This document shows positions 1 through 7,319 of a stretch of 13,870 bases of DNA, piece after piece. The notes under the pieces were generated by a model, which had not been told where the DNA came from, did no database searches, and saw nothing but the letters and a program-made list of their open reading frames with translations. A program made the translations under genes and the position numbers. The stretch is from an uncultured Clostridium sp. (GTDB lineage: Bacteria; Bacillota; Clostridia; TANB77; CAG-508): NCBI GenBank assembly GCA_900555615.1, contig USMB01000039.1, positions 1 through 13,870 of the forward strand, written 5' to 3'. Position 1 is the stretch's first letter, and the number at the start of each line of letters is the position of its first letter.

Positions 1-96
1 AGAAAAAATATTTTCCAATTCACTATTTTTTTTAGCTACTTTTTCAGCAGCCTCTTTATAAGCTTCTATTTTTTTATTTATTATCGTTATCTTTGA
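1..96 (-). other. Unassigned open frame downstream of the SPFH gene, cut by the window edge
   Basis: Read on the minus strand, the frame is open from base 96 to base 1 with no ATG, GTG or TTG start near its upstream end. From base 69 it encodes IEAYKEAAEKVAKKNSELEN and then IFS, an Ala/Glu/Lys-rich stretch that looks like an amphipathic helix rather than random sequence. It lies in the +1 frame relative to the SPFH gene, whose stop is at 74-76 beside an A-rich run. It could be a tail reached by frameshift, the remains of a gene that lost its start, or chance. I cannot assign a function. Confidence 0.25.
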
Positions 97-979
97 TTAT
101 TTCTTTAACAGCACCTAAACTACTTAATGCACTAGTTGCTTCAAAAGGAATGAATACTTTATTAGCGTCACCTTTTGCAATTTCTTCAAGTGCTTCAAGT
201 GATTTGATTTGTACAAGTTTTTCATCTGGGTCAGCAGCTTTAATAGCATCATAAACCATAGTGATTTCTTTTGCTTTTGCTTCTGCAACAGATTTTATAG
301 CTTGTGCTTCACCAGCAGCTCTACGAATTCTTGCTTCTCTATCAGCTTCGGCTTCAAGAATAGCTGCTTGTTTTTTACCTTCTGCAATAGTAACTGCAGA
401 TTGTTTTTGAGCTTCAGCTTCAAGAATTAAAGCTCTTTTATTTCTTTCTGCATTCATTTGTTTTTCCATTGCATCTCTAATATCAGCTGGTGGAGTGATA
501 TCTTTTATTTCAACTCTATCAATTTTACAACCCCATCTGTCTGTTGCATCATCAAGTATTGTTCTTAATTGAGAATTTATACCATCTCTTGAACTAAATG
601 TTTCATCTAAATCCATTTTACCAACAATATCACGTATTGTAGTGATTGCAAGGTATTCAATACCTTTCTTTAAACTTTGAATTTCATAAACAGCTTTTGC
701 TGGATCTGTGATTTGATAAAATACAACAGTATCTATTGTAATTGTAACATTATCTTTAGTAATAACTCCTTGAGGTGGAACATCCATTGTTTGTTGCTTT
801 AAACTAACAACACTTCTAACATGATCGAAAAATGGTATTATAATTGTAAGCCCGGCATCTGCGACTTTGTGAAATTTACCTAATCTTTCAATAATGTATA
901 CCTCAGATTGTCTAACGACTTTGATTGATTTAACTGCTATAATAACTATTATAATAAGTAATGCAATTAAAAAGTACAT
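74..979 (-). CDS. SPFH/band 7 (stomatin/paraslipin, QmcA-like) membrane protein
   Basis: A 301-residue membrane-anchored scaffold of the SPFH family. Such proteins form large ring-like assemblies that organise membrane domains and often act with membrane proteases and NfeD partners. Residues about 2-17 form one hydrophobic anchor. The SPFH core follows, beginning VRQSEVYIIERLGKFHKV and including QTMDVPPQGVITKDNV. Residues about 170-250 are an Ala/Glu/Lys/Arg-rich helix (for example EAEAQKQSAVTIAEGKKQAA), typical of the coiled-coil part. The end, FIPFEATSALSSLGAVKEII, matches the usual paraslipin C-terminus, so the protein looks complete. AGAAGGAGG sits five bases before the ATG. It is the second gene after the NfeD gene and shares its transcript; that pairing is a known conserved one. 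The family call is firm; the exact cellular role is not shown by sequence. Confidence 0.93.
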   Translation of the reverse strand: MYFLIALLIIIVIIAVKSIKVVRQSEVYIIERLGKFHKVADAGLTIIIPFFDHVRSVVSLKQQTMDVPPQGVITKDNVTITIDTVVFYQITDPAKAVYEIQSLKKGIEYLAITTIRDIVGKMDLDETFSSRDGINSQLRTILDDATDRWGCKIDRVEIKDITPPADIRDAMEKQMNAERNKRALILEAEAQKQSAVTIAEGKKQAAILEAEADREARIRRAAGEAQAIKSVAEAKAKEITMVYDAIKAADPDEKLVQIKSLEALEEIAKGDANKVFIPFEATSALSSLGAVKEIIKDNDNK

Positions 980-993
980 AAAATCCTCCTTCT

Positions 994-1009
994 AGCAAGT
1001 TAACTTGCT
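994..1009 (-). promoter_or_regulatory. Perfect 16-bp palindrome between the NfeD and SPFH genes, just before the ribosome site
   Basis: AGCAAGTTAACTTGCT is its own reverse complement. In the minus-strand transcript it lies directly before AGAAGGAGG of the SPFH gene, within the 52-nt gap between the two genes. No T tract follows, so it is not an intrinsic terminator. It may be an RNA processing or stability hairpin, or a structure that tunes translation of the second gene. Confidence 0.5.
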
Positions 1010-1031
1010 CTATAAAAATTAATTTAAATAA

Positions 1032-1472
1032 CTATATATTTGAAAGTTTTCTTAAGGGCTTTACAAAAGCCTTAACTCCTTCAATACTTTCGACTTCAAC
1101 TTCTGTACCTTTTTGAATATTAATTTGTTCTTTTGTTTTTGCAGACCAAATTTCGCCTTCGATTTTAATTTGACCAGTACCTTTTGCCCAATCAATATCT
1201 TCAATTACAATTCCTTTTTTTTCAACAAGTGAATATACATTAGTAGGAATAGTATCTTTTTTTGCAATTTTATTTACTAATGGTCTTGTTGCTAATATAA
1301 GCAATCCTGACGATATAACAAATACTGATGCCTGAAAAATTACATTATCTATAAAGAAACTAATTACCATTGCAATTAATGCTGCAACTCCAAGCCAAAA
1401 AACAAAGAATCCAACAGTAAAAATTTCAATAATAAAAAATATTCCAGATGCAATTAACCATATTTGCCACAT
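1032..1472 (-). CDS. NfeD-family membrane protein, short form
   Basis: A 146-residue partner protein of the SPFH family. The first 65 or so residues hold about three hydrophobic segments (starting MWQIWLIASGIFFIIEIFTV), with FWLGVAALIA in the middle and ILATRPLVNK ending the membrane part. Residues about 80-140 form the small beta-rich OB-fold-like domain of NfeD proteins (KGIVIEDIDWAKGTGQIKIE, EVESIEGVKAFVKPL). It is the short form without the ClpP-like protease domain. The frame is open upstream to a TTG at 1505, but GGAGG lies five bases before the ATG at 1472-1470, and the extra residues lie in a hairpin region, so 1472 is the better start. It ends in TAG, 52 nt before the SPFH start. Known NfeD-SPFH pairs suggest joint work in membrane domain organisation. 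Confidence 0.9.
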   Translation of the reverse strand: MWQIWLIASGIFFIIEIFTVGFFVFWLGVAALIAMVISFFIDNVIFQASVFVISSGLLILATRPLVNKIAKKDTIPTNVYSLVEKKGIVIEDIDWAKGTGQIKIEGEIWSAKTKEQINIQKGTEVEVESIEGVKAFVKPLRKLSNI

Positions 1473-1481
1473 AATAACCTC

Positions 1482-1505
1482 CAATCGAGCATATTGCTCA
1501 AGCAA
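1482..1505 (-). promoter_or_regulatory. Overlapping small hairpins before the NfeD ribosome site
   Basis: The minus-strand transcript reads TTGCTTGAGCAATATGCTCG just before ATTGGAGG. Two exclusive stems are possible, TTGCT/AGCAA and GAGCA/TGCTC, sharing the GAGCA segment. The position mirrors the palindrome before the SPFH gene, which also begins GAGCAA. No factor is known to me. Confidence 0.4.
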
Positions 1506-1506
1506 A

Positions 1507-1527
1507 TTGTGGAAAAAAACACCACAA
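1507..1527 (-). promoter_or_regulatory. Inverted repeat at the expected 5' end of the nfeD-SPFH transcript
   Basis: On the minus strand the arms are TTGTGG and CCACAA, separated by nine mostly T bases. The expected transcription start, about seven bases after the -10 box at 1532-1537, falls near 1525. The stem would therefore sit at the extreme 5' end of the mRNA, where hairpins commonly protect transcripts. It could also be a DNA operator. Confidence 0.4.
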
Positions 1528-1531
1528 CTAT

Positions 1532-1559
1532 ATTATACTACATATTTGAGAAAAAACAA
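1532..1559 (-). promoter_or_regulatory. Sigma-A-type promoter for the nfeD-SPFH operon
   Basis: On the minus strand a TTGTTT -35 (1559-1554) is followed after 16 bases by a perfect TATAAT -10 (1537-1532). It lies 60 bases before the NfeD start and is divergent from the murB promoter. Confidence 0.6.
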
Positions 1560-1561
1560 AG

Positions 1562-1588
1562 AGATTTAGTAAAAAAACTTGTAAATCT
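1562..1588. promoter_or_regulatory. 7-bp inverted repeat in the divergent intergenic region
   Basis: AGATTTA and TAAATCT are exact inverted copies spaced 13 bases apart, so their centres are 20 bp apart, about two helical turns. They lie between the two divergent promoters, ahead of the murB -35. This suits a dimeric DNA-binding protein, but AT-rich dyads arise by chance, so confidence is low. Confidence 0.25.
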
Positions 1589-1597
1589 AGGAAAAAA

Positions 1598-1625
1598 ATG
1601 ATAAGATTAACCTGATTATTATAAT
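1598..1625 (+). promoter_or_regulatory. Probable sigma-A-type promoter for the murB operon
   Basis: A perfect TATAAT -10 lies at 1620-1625. The best -35 is weak, ATGATA at 1598-1603 with 16-base spacing. The predicted start near 1632 would give a leader of about 39 nt to murB. Confidence 0.5.
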
Positions 1626-1670
1626 AAAAAGGATACTCACTATAAAATTTTGAGAGATAGGAGTAAAAGA

Positions 1671-2561
1671 ATGATATTAGAAGAAATTCAAAAAATTGTT
1701 TCTAAAGATAAAATTTTTACAAATGAACCAATGAGTAAGCATACTTCATTTAAAATTGGTGGACCTGCTGAAATTTTCGTTAAAATAAATAATGTAGAAG
1801 AATTAAAATTAATAATAAAAATTTCAAAGCAAGCAGAAGTTCCAATAACAGTAGTTGGAAATGGAAGTAATTTATTAGTATCTGATGATGGAATAAGAGG
1901 AATAGTACTAAAAATAGAATTTGATAAAATAGAAATAGAAGAAAGTGGAAAATTAAAAATTGGTAGTGGAGTAAAACTTGCATTTTTGGCACAAAAATGT
2001 TTGAAAGAAAAATTAGAAGGATTTGAATTTGCTTCAGGAATTCCAGGAACAATAGGTGGAGCTATTAGAATGAACGCTGGTGCTCATGGAAGTGAAATGA
2101 AAGATATTGTAAAAAAAATTACATGTATGACAAGAGATGGAAAGATTCAAGTTATTTCAAATGAAGAAGCAAAGTTTGAATATAGAAATAGTATATTTTC
2201 GCAAAATGATTACATTATTTTAGAGGCAGAAATACAACTGAGAAAAGGAAATCCTGAAGAAATAAGAAGCAAAATGGATGAATATGCAACATATAGAAAA
2301 GAAAAACAACCAATTGAATATCCGAGTGCAGGTAGTACATTTAAAAGAGGTAATGATTTTATAACAGCAAAATTAATAGATGAATGTGGACTAAAAGGAT
2401 ATCAAATTGGAGGAGCACAAGTCTCTGAGAAACATGCAGGATTTATTATTAATAAAGGAAACGCAACAGCTGAAGATGTAAAACAATTAATGAAATATGT
2501 GGAAGAACAAGTATATAATAAATTTGGAAAGAAAATAGAACCAGAAATAGAAATAATATAA
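1671..2561 (+). CDS. murB: UDP-N-acetylmuramate dehydrogenase (UDP-N-acetylenolpyruvoylglucosamine reductase)
   Basis: A 296-residue cytoplasmic flavoenzyme that reduces UDP-GlcNAc-enolpyruvate to UDP-N-acetylmuramate with NADPH, the second committed step of peptidoglycan precursor synthesis. The FAD-binding part has HTSFKIGGPAEIFVKI and VVGNGSNLLVSDDGIRGIV near the N-terminus, then GFEFASGIPGTIGGAIRMNAG. The short, Gram-positive (type II) form is recognised by YRNSIF with the expected Arg172, SAGSTFKR with the proton-donor Ser222, and the terminal PEIEII with the likely catalytic Glu292. The frame extends upstream to a TTG at 1650, but AGGAG lies seven bases before the ATG at 1671, so 1671 is the start. 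It leads a tight operon, and the next gene begins 19 nt later. Length is normal for the family. Confidence 0.96.
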   Translation: MILEEIQKIVSKDKIFTNEPMSKHTSFKIGGPAEIFVKINNVEELKLIIKISKQAEVPITVVGNGSNLLVSDDGIRGIVLKIEFDKIEIEESGKLKIGSGVKLAFLAQKCLKEKLEGFEFASGIPGTIGGAIRMNAGAHGSEMKDIVKKITCMTRDGKIQVISNEEAKFEYRNSIFSQNDYIILEAEIQLRKGNPEEIRSKMDEYATYRKEKQPIEYPSAGSTFKRGNDFITAKLIDECGLKGYQIGGAQVSEKHAGFIINKGNATAEDVKQLMKYVEEQVYNKFGKKIEPEIEII

Positions 2562-2580
2562 TTGTGAAAGGATGATAGAA

Positions 2581-4098
2581 ATGAAAGGACTATGGCATTG
2601 GCTAAAATCAAGTTCAAAAATGAAGAGGTGGATATTTTTAGTTTTAGTAGGAATTGTAATGACCTGTTATGGAATAGCAAAGATTTTAGTACAAAAGGAA
2701 ATGGAATTTGCAGAAGCTGGAAAAGTTATTGCAGTATTTGTTGTGGGATTTACTTGCATAGTACTAGGTTTAGTATTTTTAAATAAAAGAAATATGGAAT
2801 TATTTATAGAAGCAACAGATGATAGAATGAAAAACAAAAAGAATGTAAATGTAAAGTCATTGATATTTGATAGAAAAATATATGACCAAGGACCTAAAAT
2901 AGTAGCTATAGGTGGAGGGGCAGGTTTAAATACAGTATTAACAGGAATGAAAAGATATACAGATAATATTACTGCAATTGTTGCTGTTTCAGAATATGGA
3001 AAAATACCTAATAATTCAAGAAGAGCCTTAGGAACGACTTTGCCATTTGAAGAGGTTAAAGATAGTATAGTTGCTTTATCAGCAGATAAACAAGGTGAAC
3101 TAGACAAAATATTAAATCACGAAATGACAAATGAAAGATTAAGAGGATTAAAATTTTCTGATATTTATTTTACTGCAATGAAAGAAATTTATAAAAATGA
3201 TGCAATATCAATAGCAAAAAGCAATTCTATCTTTAACATAACAGGAAATGTAATGCCAGTAACAACAGAAGAAATGAAGATTTGTGCTGAATTAGAAAAT
3301 GGATATGTAGTAGAAGAAAAAGACAAAATACCAGAAATAGTTAATGATAAGGTGACTAAAATAAATAGAGTATTTTTAAGACCTTCAAATTGTAAACCAG
3401 CACCAGGCGTATTAGAGGCTATAAGAGAAGCTGATAGTATAATAATTGGACCAGGAAGTTTATATACAAATGTTATTCCTAATTTGTTGGTTAATGGTGT
3501 AGCAAAAGCAATAAAGGAAAGTAAAGCAATAAAAATTTATATTAATAATATTATGACAGAACCAGGACAAACGGATGATTATTCAGTTGAAGACCATATA
3601 AAGGCAATTATAGACCACTGTGGTGAGGGATTAATAGATTATTGTATTTATGATACAGGAGAAGTTATACCAGAATACATAAAAAAATATAATAAAGAGG
3701 GTGCAGATTTAGTAGAACAAAAAATCAATGATCCTAGAGTAAAAAGAATCAAATTTATTAAGAAAAATATTTCTACAATAATAGATGATAAAATAAGACA
3801 TGATCCTTATTTAATAGCAGAATCTGCGATTACATTAATATGTAATGATATGAAATTCCAAGACAAAGAGAGTGACCCTGAATATTTAATGCTAAATGCC
3901 AAATTGCAATCAGACAAAAGAATAAATAAATTGAAAAAAGAAAAAATTAGAATGGATAAAAAAGCAAAAAGAAAAGGAATTGACCCAAATAAAAAAGATA
4001 GAACAAAACATCAAGGAAAATTTAGTGCTAAGTATAGTGAAAGAATACAGTCAATAAAAGATTCAGATAAAGAACGTCCAAAGAAAATTGAAAAATAA
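2581..4098 (+). CDS. yvcK: YvcK/CofD-family protein (gluconeogenesis factor type) with N-terminal membrane anchor
   Basis: A 505-residue YvcK-family protein. In Bacillus, YvcK binds UDP-sugars and is needed for growth and wall integrity on gluconeogenic carbon. Two hydrophobic segments (about 17-35 and 47-67) give a membrane-anchored N-terminus, a layout seen in clostridial members. The Rossmann loop VAIGGGAGLNTVL has its glycines at 111-115. IIIGPGSLYTNVIPNLLV (GPGSLYT at 290-296) and IMTEPGQTDDYSVEDH are highly typical. Odd points: the usual DDGGSSG block is replaced by SEYGKIPNNSRR near 137-148, and the PPGDIRN block reads LPFEEVKDS. The last 65 or so residues are a Lys/Arg-rich tail. AAAGG at 2567-2571 touches an ATG at 2572 but is nine bases from the ATG at 2581, so 2581 is preferred. 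The family is sure; ligand binding may differ. Confidence 0.88.
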   Translation: MKGLWHWLKSSSKMKRWIFLVLVGIVMTCYGIAKILVQKEMEFAEAGKVIAVFVVGFTCIVLGLVFLNKRNMELFIEATDDRMKNKKNVNVKSLIFDRKIYDQGPKIVAIGGGAGLNTVLTGMKRYTDNITAIVAVSEYGKIPNNSRRALGTTLPFEEVKDSIVALSADKQGELDKILNHEMTNERLRGLKFSDIYFTAMKEIYKNDAISIAKSNSIFNITGNVMPVTTEEMKICAELENGYVVEEKDKIPEIVNDKVTKINRVFLRPSNCKPAPGVLEAIREADSIIIGPGSLYTNVIPNLLVNGVAKAIKESKAIKIYINNIMTEPGQTDDYSVEDHIKAIIDHCGEGLIDYCIYDTGEVIPEYIKKYNKEGADLVEQKINDPRVKRIKFIKKNISTIIDDKIRHDPYLIAESAITLICNDMKFQDKESDPEYLMLNAKLQSDKRINKLKKEKIRMDKKAKRKGIDPNKKDRTKHQGKFSAKYSERIQSIKDSDKERPKKIEK

Positions 4099-4119
4099 CA
4101 AATGAAAGGAAGTAAAAAT

Positions 4120-6150
4120 ATGAAATTTTCAAAAGAAAATTTAAAATTGGAAACAGCATTAGAGAAAGAATGGATTATAACAAATGGAATAGGAGGCTTT
4201 GCTTCATCTACGATTATTGGAGCAAATACTAGAAAATATCATGGGTTATTAGTAGTTCCAATTATTCCACCAGCAAGAAGAAGATTAATTTTATCCAAAC
4301 TTGATGAAAGTATAGAAGTAGATGGAAGAAAATATGATTTGTTTACTAATATAGGAAAAAACTATATATCACAAGGTTACAAATATCAAGAAAGCTTTAT
4401 AAAAGAACTTTTTCCAATGTTTGAATATAAGGTAGAAGATATAGAGATTACAAAAGTAATTTGTATGGAACATTATAAAAATACAGTTGGAGTATATTAT
4501 AAAATAAAAAATGGAAATCATCATTCGAAATTGATTTTGGCGCCTATTATGAATTTTAGAAATGCACATGGAATAAATAAAGATCATCAATTCAAAGTAG
4601 ATCAAAAAATGCATGAGAAAAAACTAGAAATAAGAATAGATGAACAAAATCCAATTTTTATGGCAATCAATGAAGGAAAATATATAGAACATCATAATGA
4701 TACATTTTATAATATGTTTTACATAGAAGAACAAAAAAGAGGATTTGAACCAGAAGAGAATCATGCTGTGCCTGGAAGATATGAGATTGAAATAGAACCA
4801 AATGAAGAAAAAGAAATTTCATTTATTTGCTCAACAGAAGATAATATTGAAGAATTAGATGCAAGAGCATTAATAATGAAAGAAACAGTCAGGTTAAACA
4901 AAATATTTAATGAATCTATGTTAATAGATAATTCTAAAGTAGATAAGGCAAAAGATGAAAAAGAAAAAGATGAATTGATAAAAACATTTTTAATAGCCAC
5001 AGATAATTTTATAATAAAAAGGCCATTGTTCAATACTTATTCAGCTATAGCAGGTTATCCATGGTTTCTAGATTGGATGAGAGATACTTTAATTTCATTT
5101 GAGGGGTTGTTTTTGGTAACTAGAAGATTTGATAATGCAAAAAAAGTTTTACAACATTGTATAAGAGATATTAAATTTGGATTAATTCCAAATACTTATA
5201 GTGAAGATGATTATAGACCATTATATAATAGTGTTGATGCTTCATTATTGTTCTTTGAACAAGTAAAAAAATATTTGCAATATACAGATAATTATGAATT
5301 CGTAATGAATGAAATTTATGATAAATTAGAAAATATTATTGAAAATTATGCTAAGGGAATTGAGTTATATGATAATAATATTTATATGGATATAGATGGA
5401 TTGATTTCATCAGGAACAGAAAATACTCAAAATACATGGATGGATGCCAAATATGCAGGAATAGCAGTAACACCACGTAATGGAAAAGCTGTAGAAATAA
5501 ATGCTATGTGGTATAATGCATTGAAAATAATGCAAGAACTAGCATTGAAAAAAGGTGAAAAAGAAAAAGCTAAAAAATATGAGAAAATGGCTAATAAAAC
5601 TAAAAATTCTTTTGAAACTAAATTTTATAATAAACGTAGAAAATGTTTATATGATGTGCTAGGAGATAATAAAATAAGACCAAACCAATTATTTGCATTA
5701 AGTTTAACATATCCTGTATTAAATCCAGCTTCAGAGGAAGCAAAAGAAATAGTAGAGACAGTAACCAAAAAATTGCTTAATAATTATGGTTTAAAATCAT
5801 TAGCCAAAGGTGAAGAAAACTATGTAGAAGTATATGAGGGAGATGGATGTAGAAGAGATTTTAGCTATCACCAAGGAATTACTTGGACATGGCTTTTGGG
5901 ATTATACTATAATTCATTAAAACAATTATCTACTAATGGAAAAACAAAGGCAGATAGGGAAAATTATAAAATTAAATTAAAAGAATTTGTAGAAAATGTA
6001 ACTAAAACATTTTCAAAAGAAATCCAAGAAAGAGGATGTATTGGAAGTATTGCGGAAATATATGATTCACGTAAGCCATTTACTCCTAAAGGCGCAATTG
6101 CTCAAGCATGGAGTGTGGCAGAAGTATTTAGAATTATAATGGAAAAATAA
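4120..6150 (+). CDS. Glycogen debranching enzyme, amylo-alpha-1,6-glucosidase (GH133-type)
   Basis: A 676-residue cytoplasmic enzyme predicted to remove alpha-1,6-linked glucosyl branches of glycogen. The N-terminal GDE_N-type domain opens with NGIGGFASSTIIGANTRKYH (22-41), then GLL. The C-terminal (alpha/alpha)6-barrel domain has AGYPWFLDWMRDTLISFEGL (DWMRD at 318-322), NTWMDAK, GKAVEINAMWYNAL, RPNQLFALSL, YHQGITWTWLLG (Tyr583 on) and a final GAIAQAWSVAEVFRII. These match the bacterial/archaeal single-function debranching family. The family usually has DWGRD where this has DWMRD, a small change. AAAGGA lies nine bases before the ATG at 4120; the in-frame ATG at 4102 overlaps this site and is less likely. 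It follows yvcK by 21 nt and pairs in function with the phosphorylase at 7320, which stops at branch points. Confidence 0.92.
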   Translation: MKFSKENLKLETALEKEWIITNGIGGFASSTIIGANTRKYHGLLVVPIIPPARRRLILSKLDESIEVDGRKYDLFTNIGKNYISQGYKYQESFIKELFPMFEYKVEDIEITKVICMEHYKNTVGVYYKIKNGNHHSKLILAPIMNFRNAHGINKDHQFKVDQKMHEKKLEIRIDEQNPIFMAINEGKYIEHHNDTFYNMFYIEEQKRGFEPEENHAVPGRYEIEIEPNEEKEISFICSTEDNIEELDARALIMKETVRLNKIFNESMLIDNSKVDKAKDEKEKDELIKTFLIATDNFIIKRPLFNTYSAIAGYPWFLDWMRDTLISFEGLFLVTRRFDNAKKVLQHCIRDIKFGLIPNTYSEDDYRPLYNSVDASLLFFEQVKKYLQYTDNYEFVMNEIYDKLENIIENYAKGIELYDNNIYMDIDGLISSGTENTQNTWMDAKYAGIAVTPRNGKAVEINAMWYNALKIMQELALKKGEKEKAKKYEKMANKTKNSFETKFYNKRRKCLYDVLGDNKIRPNQLFALSLTYPVLNPASEEAKEIVETVTKKLLNNYGLKSLAKGEENYVEVYEGDGCRRDFSYHQGITWTWLLGLYYNSLKQLSTNGKTKADRENYKIKLKEFVENVTKTFSKEIQERGCIGSIAEIYDSRKPFTPKGAIAQAWSVAEVFRIIMEK

Positions 6151-6168
6151 AGTTCAAGGAGTATTCAG

Positions 6169-7194
6169 ATGTTAAAAATAGATGAGTTAGAAAAACAATT
6201 AAGTCAACAAGAACCAAAAGGAATTTATTTATTATATGGTGAAGAAACTTTTTTGTTGCAACAGCAACTTAATAAAATAAAGAAAAAGTTTGGAGAAATA
6301 ATAAAAGGAATAAATTACATAGCAATTGATGAAAATAATATCCAAGAATTAATTGCAGACATTGAAACACCAGCATTTGGATACTCAACTAAGCTTATAA
6401 TAGCTAGAAATACTGGGATATTTAAAAGAGAAGTAAAAGGTAGAAGCGGTGGAGCAAGTAAAGAATTAAAAGACAAAATAAATGAATATTTAAAGTCTAA
6501 CATAGACATGATAAATGAATCAGTAATTCTTGTATTTGTTGAAAATGAAGTAGAAAAAAATTCGATTTATAACACGATAGAGAAAATTGGAACTGTATGC
6601 AATTTTGAAGAACAAAAGCCATTTCAAATTATAAAAAGATTAAAAGCAATTTGCAATAGTTATAAAGTAAATGTAGATGAAAGTACACTACAATATCTTA
6701 TAGAAAGTTGCGGAACAAATATGCAAGATTTAATTAATGAAATTAGAAAATTAATTGAATATGCTGGAGAAAATGGAAAAATTCAAAAACAGGATATAGA
6801 TAAATTATGCATAAAGAAAATAGAAAGTATAATATTTGATTTAACAGATAATTTAGGACAGAAAAAAGTAAAAGAAGCATTAGAAGTGTTGTATAATTTA
6901 ATCGCATCAAAAGAACCAATTCAAAAAATTTTAATCACACTGTATAATCATTTTAAAAAATTATACTTTGTAAAAATTGCAATTGCTAATAATAAGGATG
7001 TTGCTCAAAGTCTTCAATTAAAACCAAATCAGATGTTTCTAGTAAACAAATATAAATTGCAGGCAAAAGGTTTTAAAACTTCTGAACTAAGAAAAATTAT
7101 TCAAGAATTAGAAGATTTAGATTATCATTATAAAATTGGATTAATAGATTTGAATGTAGGCTTAGAGGCAATCCTTTGTGTTTATTGTTCATAA
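6169..7194 (+). CDS. holA: DNA polymerase III delta subunit
   Basis: A 341-residue subunit of the clamp loader, which opens the beta clamp and places it on primed DNA. The start MLKIDELEKQLSQQEPKGIY and LLYGEETFLLQQQLNKIKKK are typical, as are ETPAFGYSTKLIIARNT, the middle-domain FEEQKPFQIIKRLKAI, LIESCGTNMQDLINEIRKLI, and the C-terminal collar helices (NKYKLQAKGFKTSELRKIIQ, LEDLDYHYKIGLIDLNVGLE). Length is normal. AAGGAG sits seven bases before the ATG, and the gene begins 18 nt after the debranching enzyme, so it is probably co-transcribed. This essential replication gene lies between two glycogen genes with no obvious functional link. No hairpin terminator is visible after it. Confidence 0.93.
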   Translation: MLKIDELEKQLSQQEPKGIYLLYGEETFLLQQQLNKIKKKFGEIIKGINYIAIDENNIQELIADIETPAFGYSTKLIIARNTGIFKREVKGRSGGASKELKDKINEYLKSNIDMINESVILVFVENEVEKNSIYNTIEKIGTVCNFEEQKPFQIIKRLKAICNSYKVNVDESTLQYLIESCGTNMQDLINEIRKLIEYAGENGKIQKQDIDKLCIKKIESIIFDLTDNLGQKKVKEALEVLYNLIASKEPIQKILITLYNHFKKLYFVKIAIANNKDVAQSLQLKPNQMFLVNKYKLQAKGFKTSELRKIIQELEDLDYHYKIGLIDLNVGLEAILCVYCS

Positions 7195-7220
7195 AAAATA
7201 TCAAAACTAGAAACAATATA

Positions 7221-7249
7221 TTGACAAAAAAATAAAATTAGTAGATAAT
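7221..7249 (+). promoter_or_regulatory. Strong sigma-A-type promoter for the glucan phosphorylase gene
   Basis: A perfect TTGACA -35 (7221-7226), 17-base spacer and GATAAT -10 (7244-7249). The predicted start near 7256 gives a leader of about 64 nt. This separates glgP from the upstream murB-holA transcript. Confidence 0.75.
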
Positions 7250-7275
7250 AAATGTGATTAACGAAAAGAAAAAGT

Positions 7276-7291
7276 TACCATTATAATGGTA
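7276..7291. promoter_or_regulatory. Perfect 16-bp palindrome in the glgP leader, candidate operator
   Basis: TACCATTATAATGGTA is exactly its own reverse complement. It lies about 20 bases downstream of the predicted transcription start and 15 bases before AGGAGG. As DNA it looks like a repressor site just after the promoter; as RNA it would form only a short hairpin. The regulator is unknown. Confidence 0.5.
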
Positions 7292-7319
7292 GTAATAGAG
7301 GAACATAGGAGGAATAGAA

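Noticed and set aside
994..1009. Terminator between the NfeD and SPFH genes
   Set aside because: The palindrome has no T tract after it on the minus strand and is followed at once by a ribosome site.
1473..1505. Longer NfeD product from a TTG at 1505
   Set aside because: The ribosome site GGAGG falls inside this extension and fits the ATG at 1472; the extra codons cover hairpin sequence.
1650..1670. Longer MurB product from a TTG at 1650
   Set aside because: AGGAG lies inside the extension and is well spaced for the ATG at 1671.
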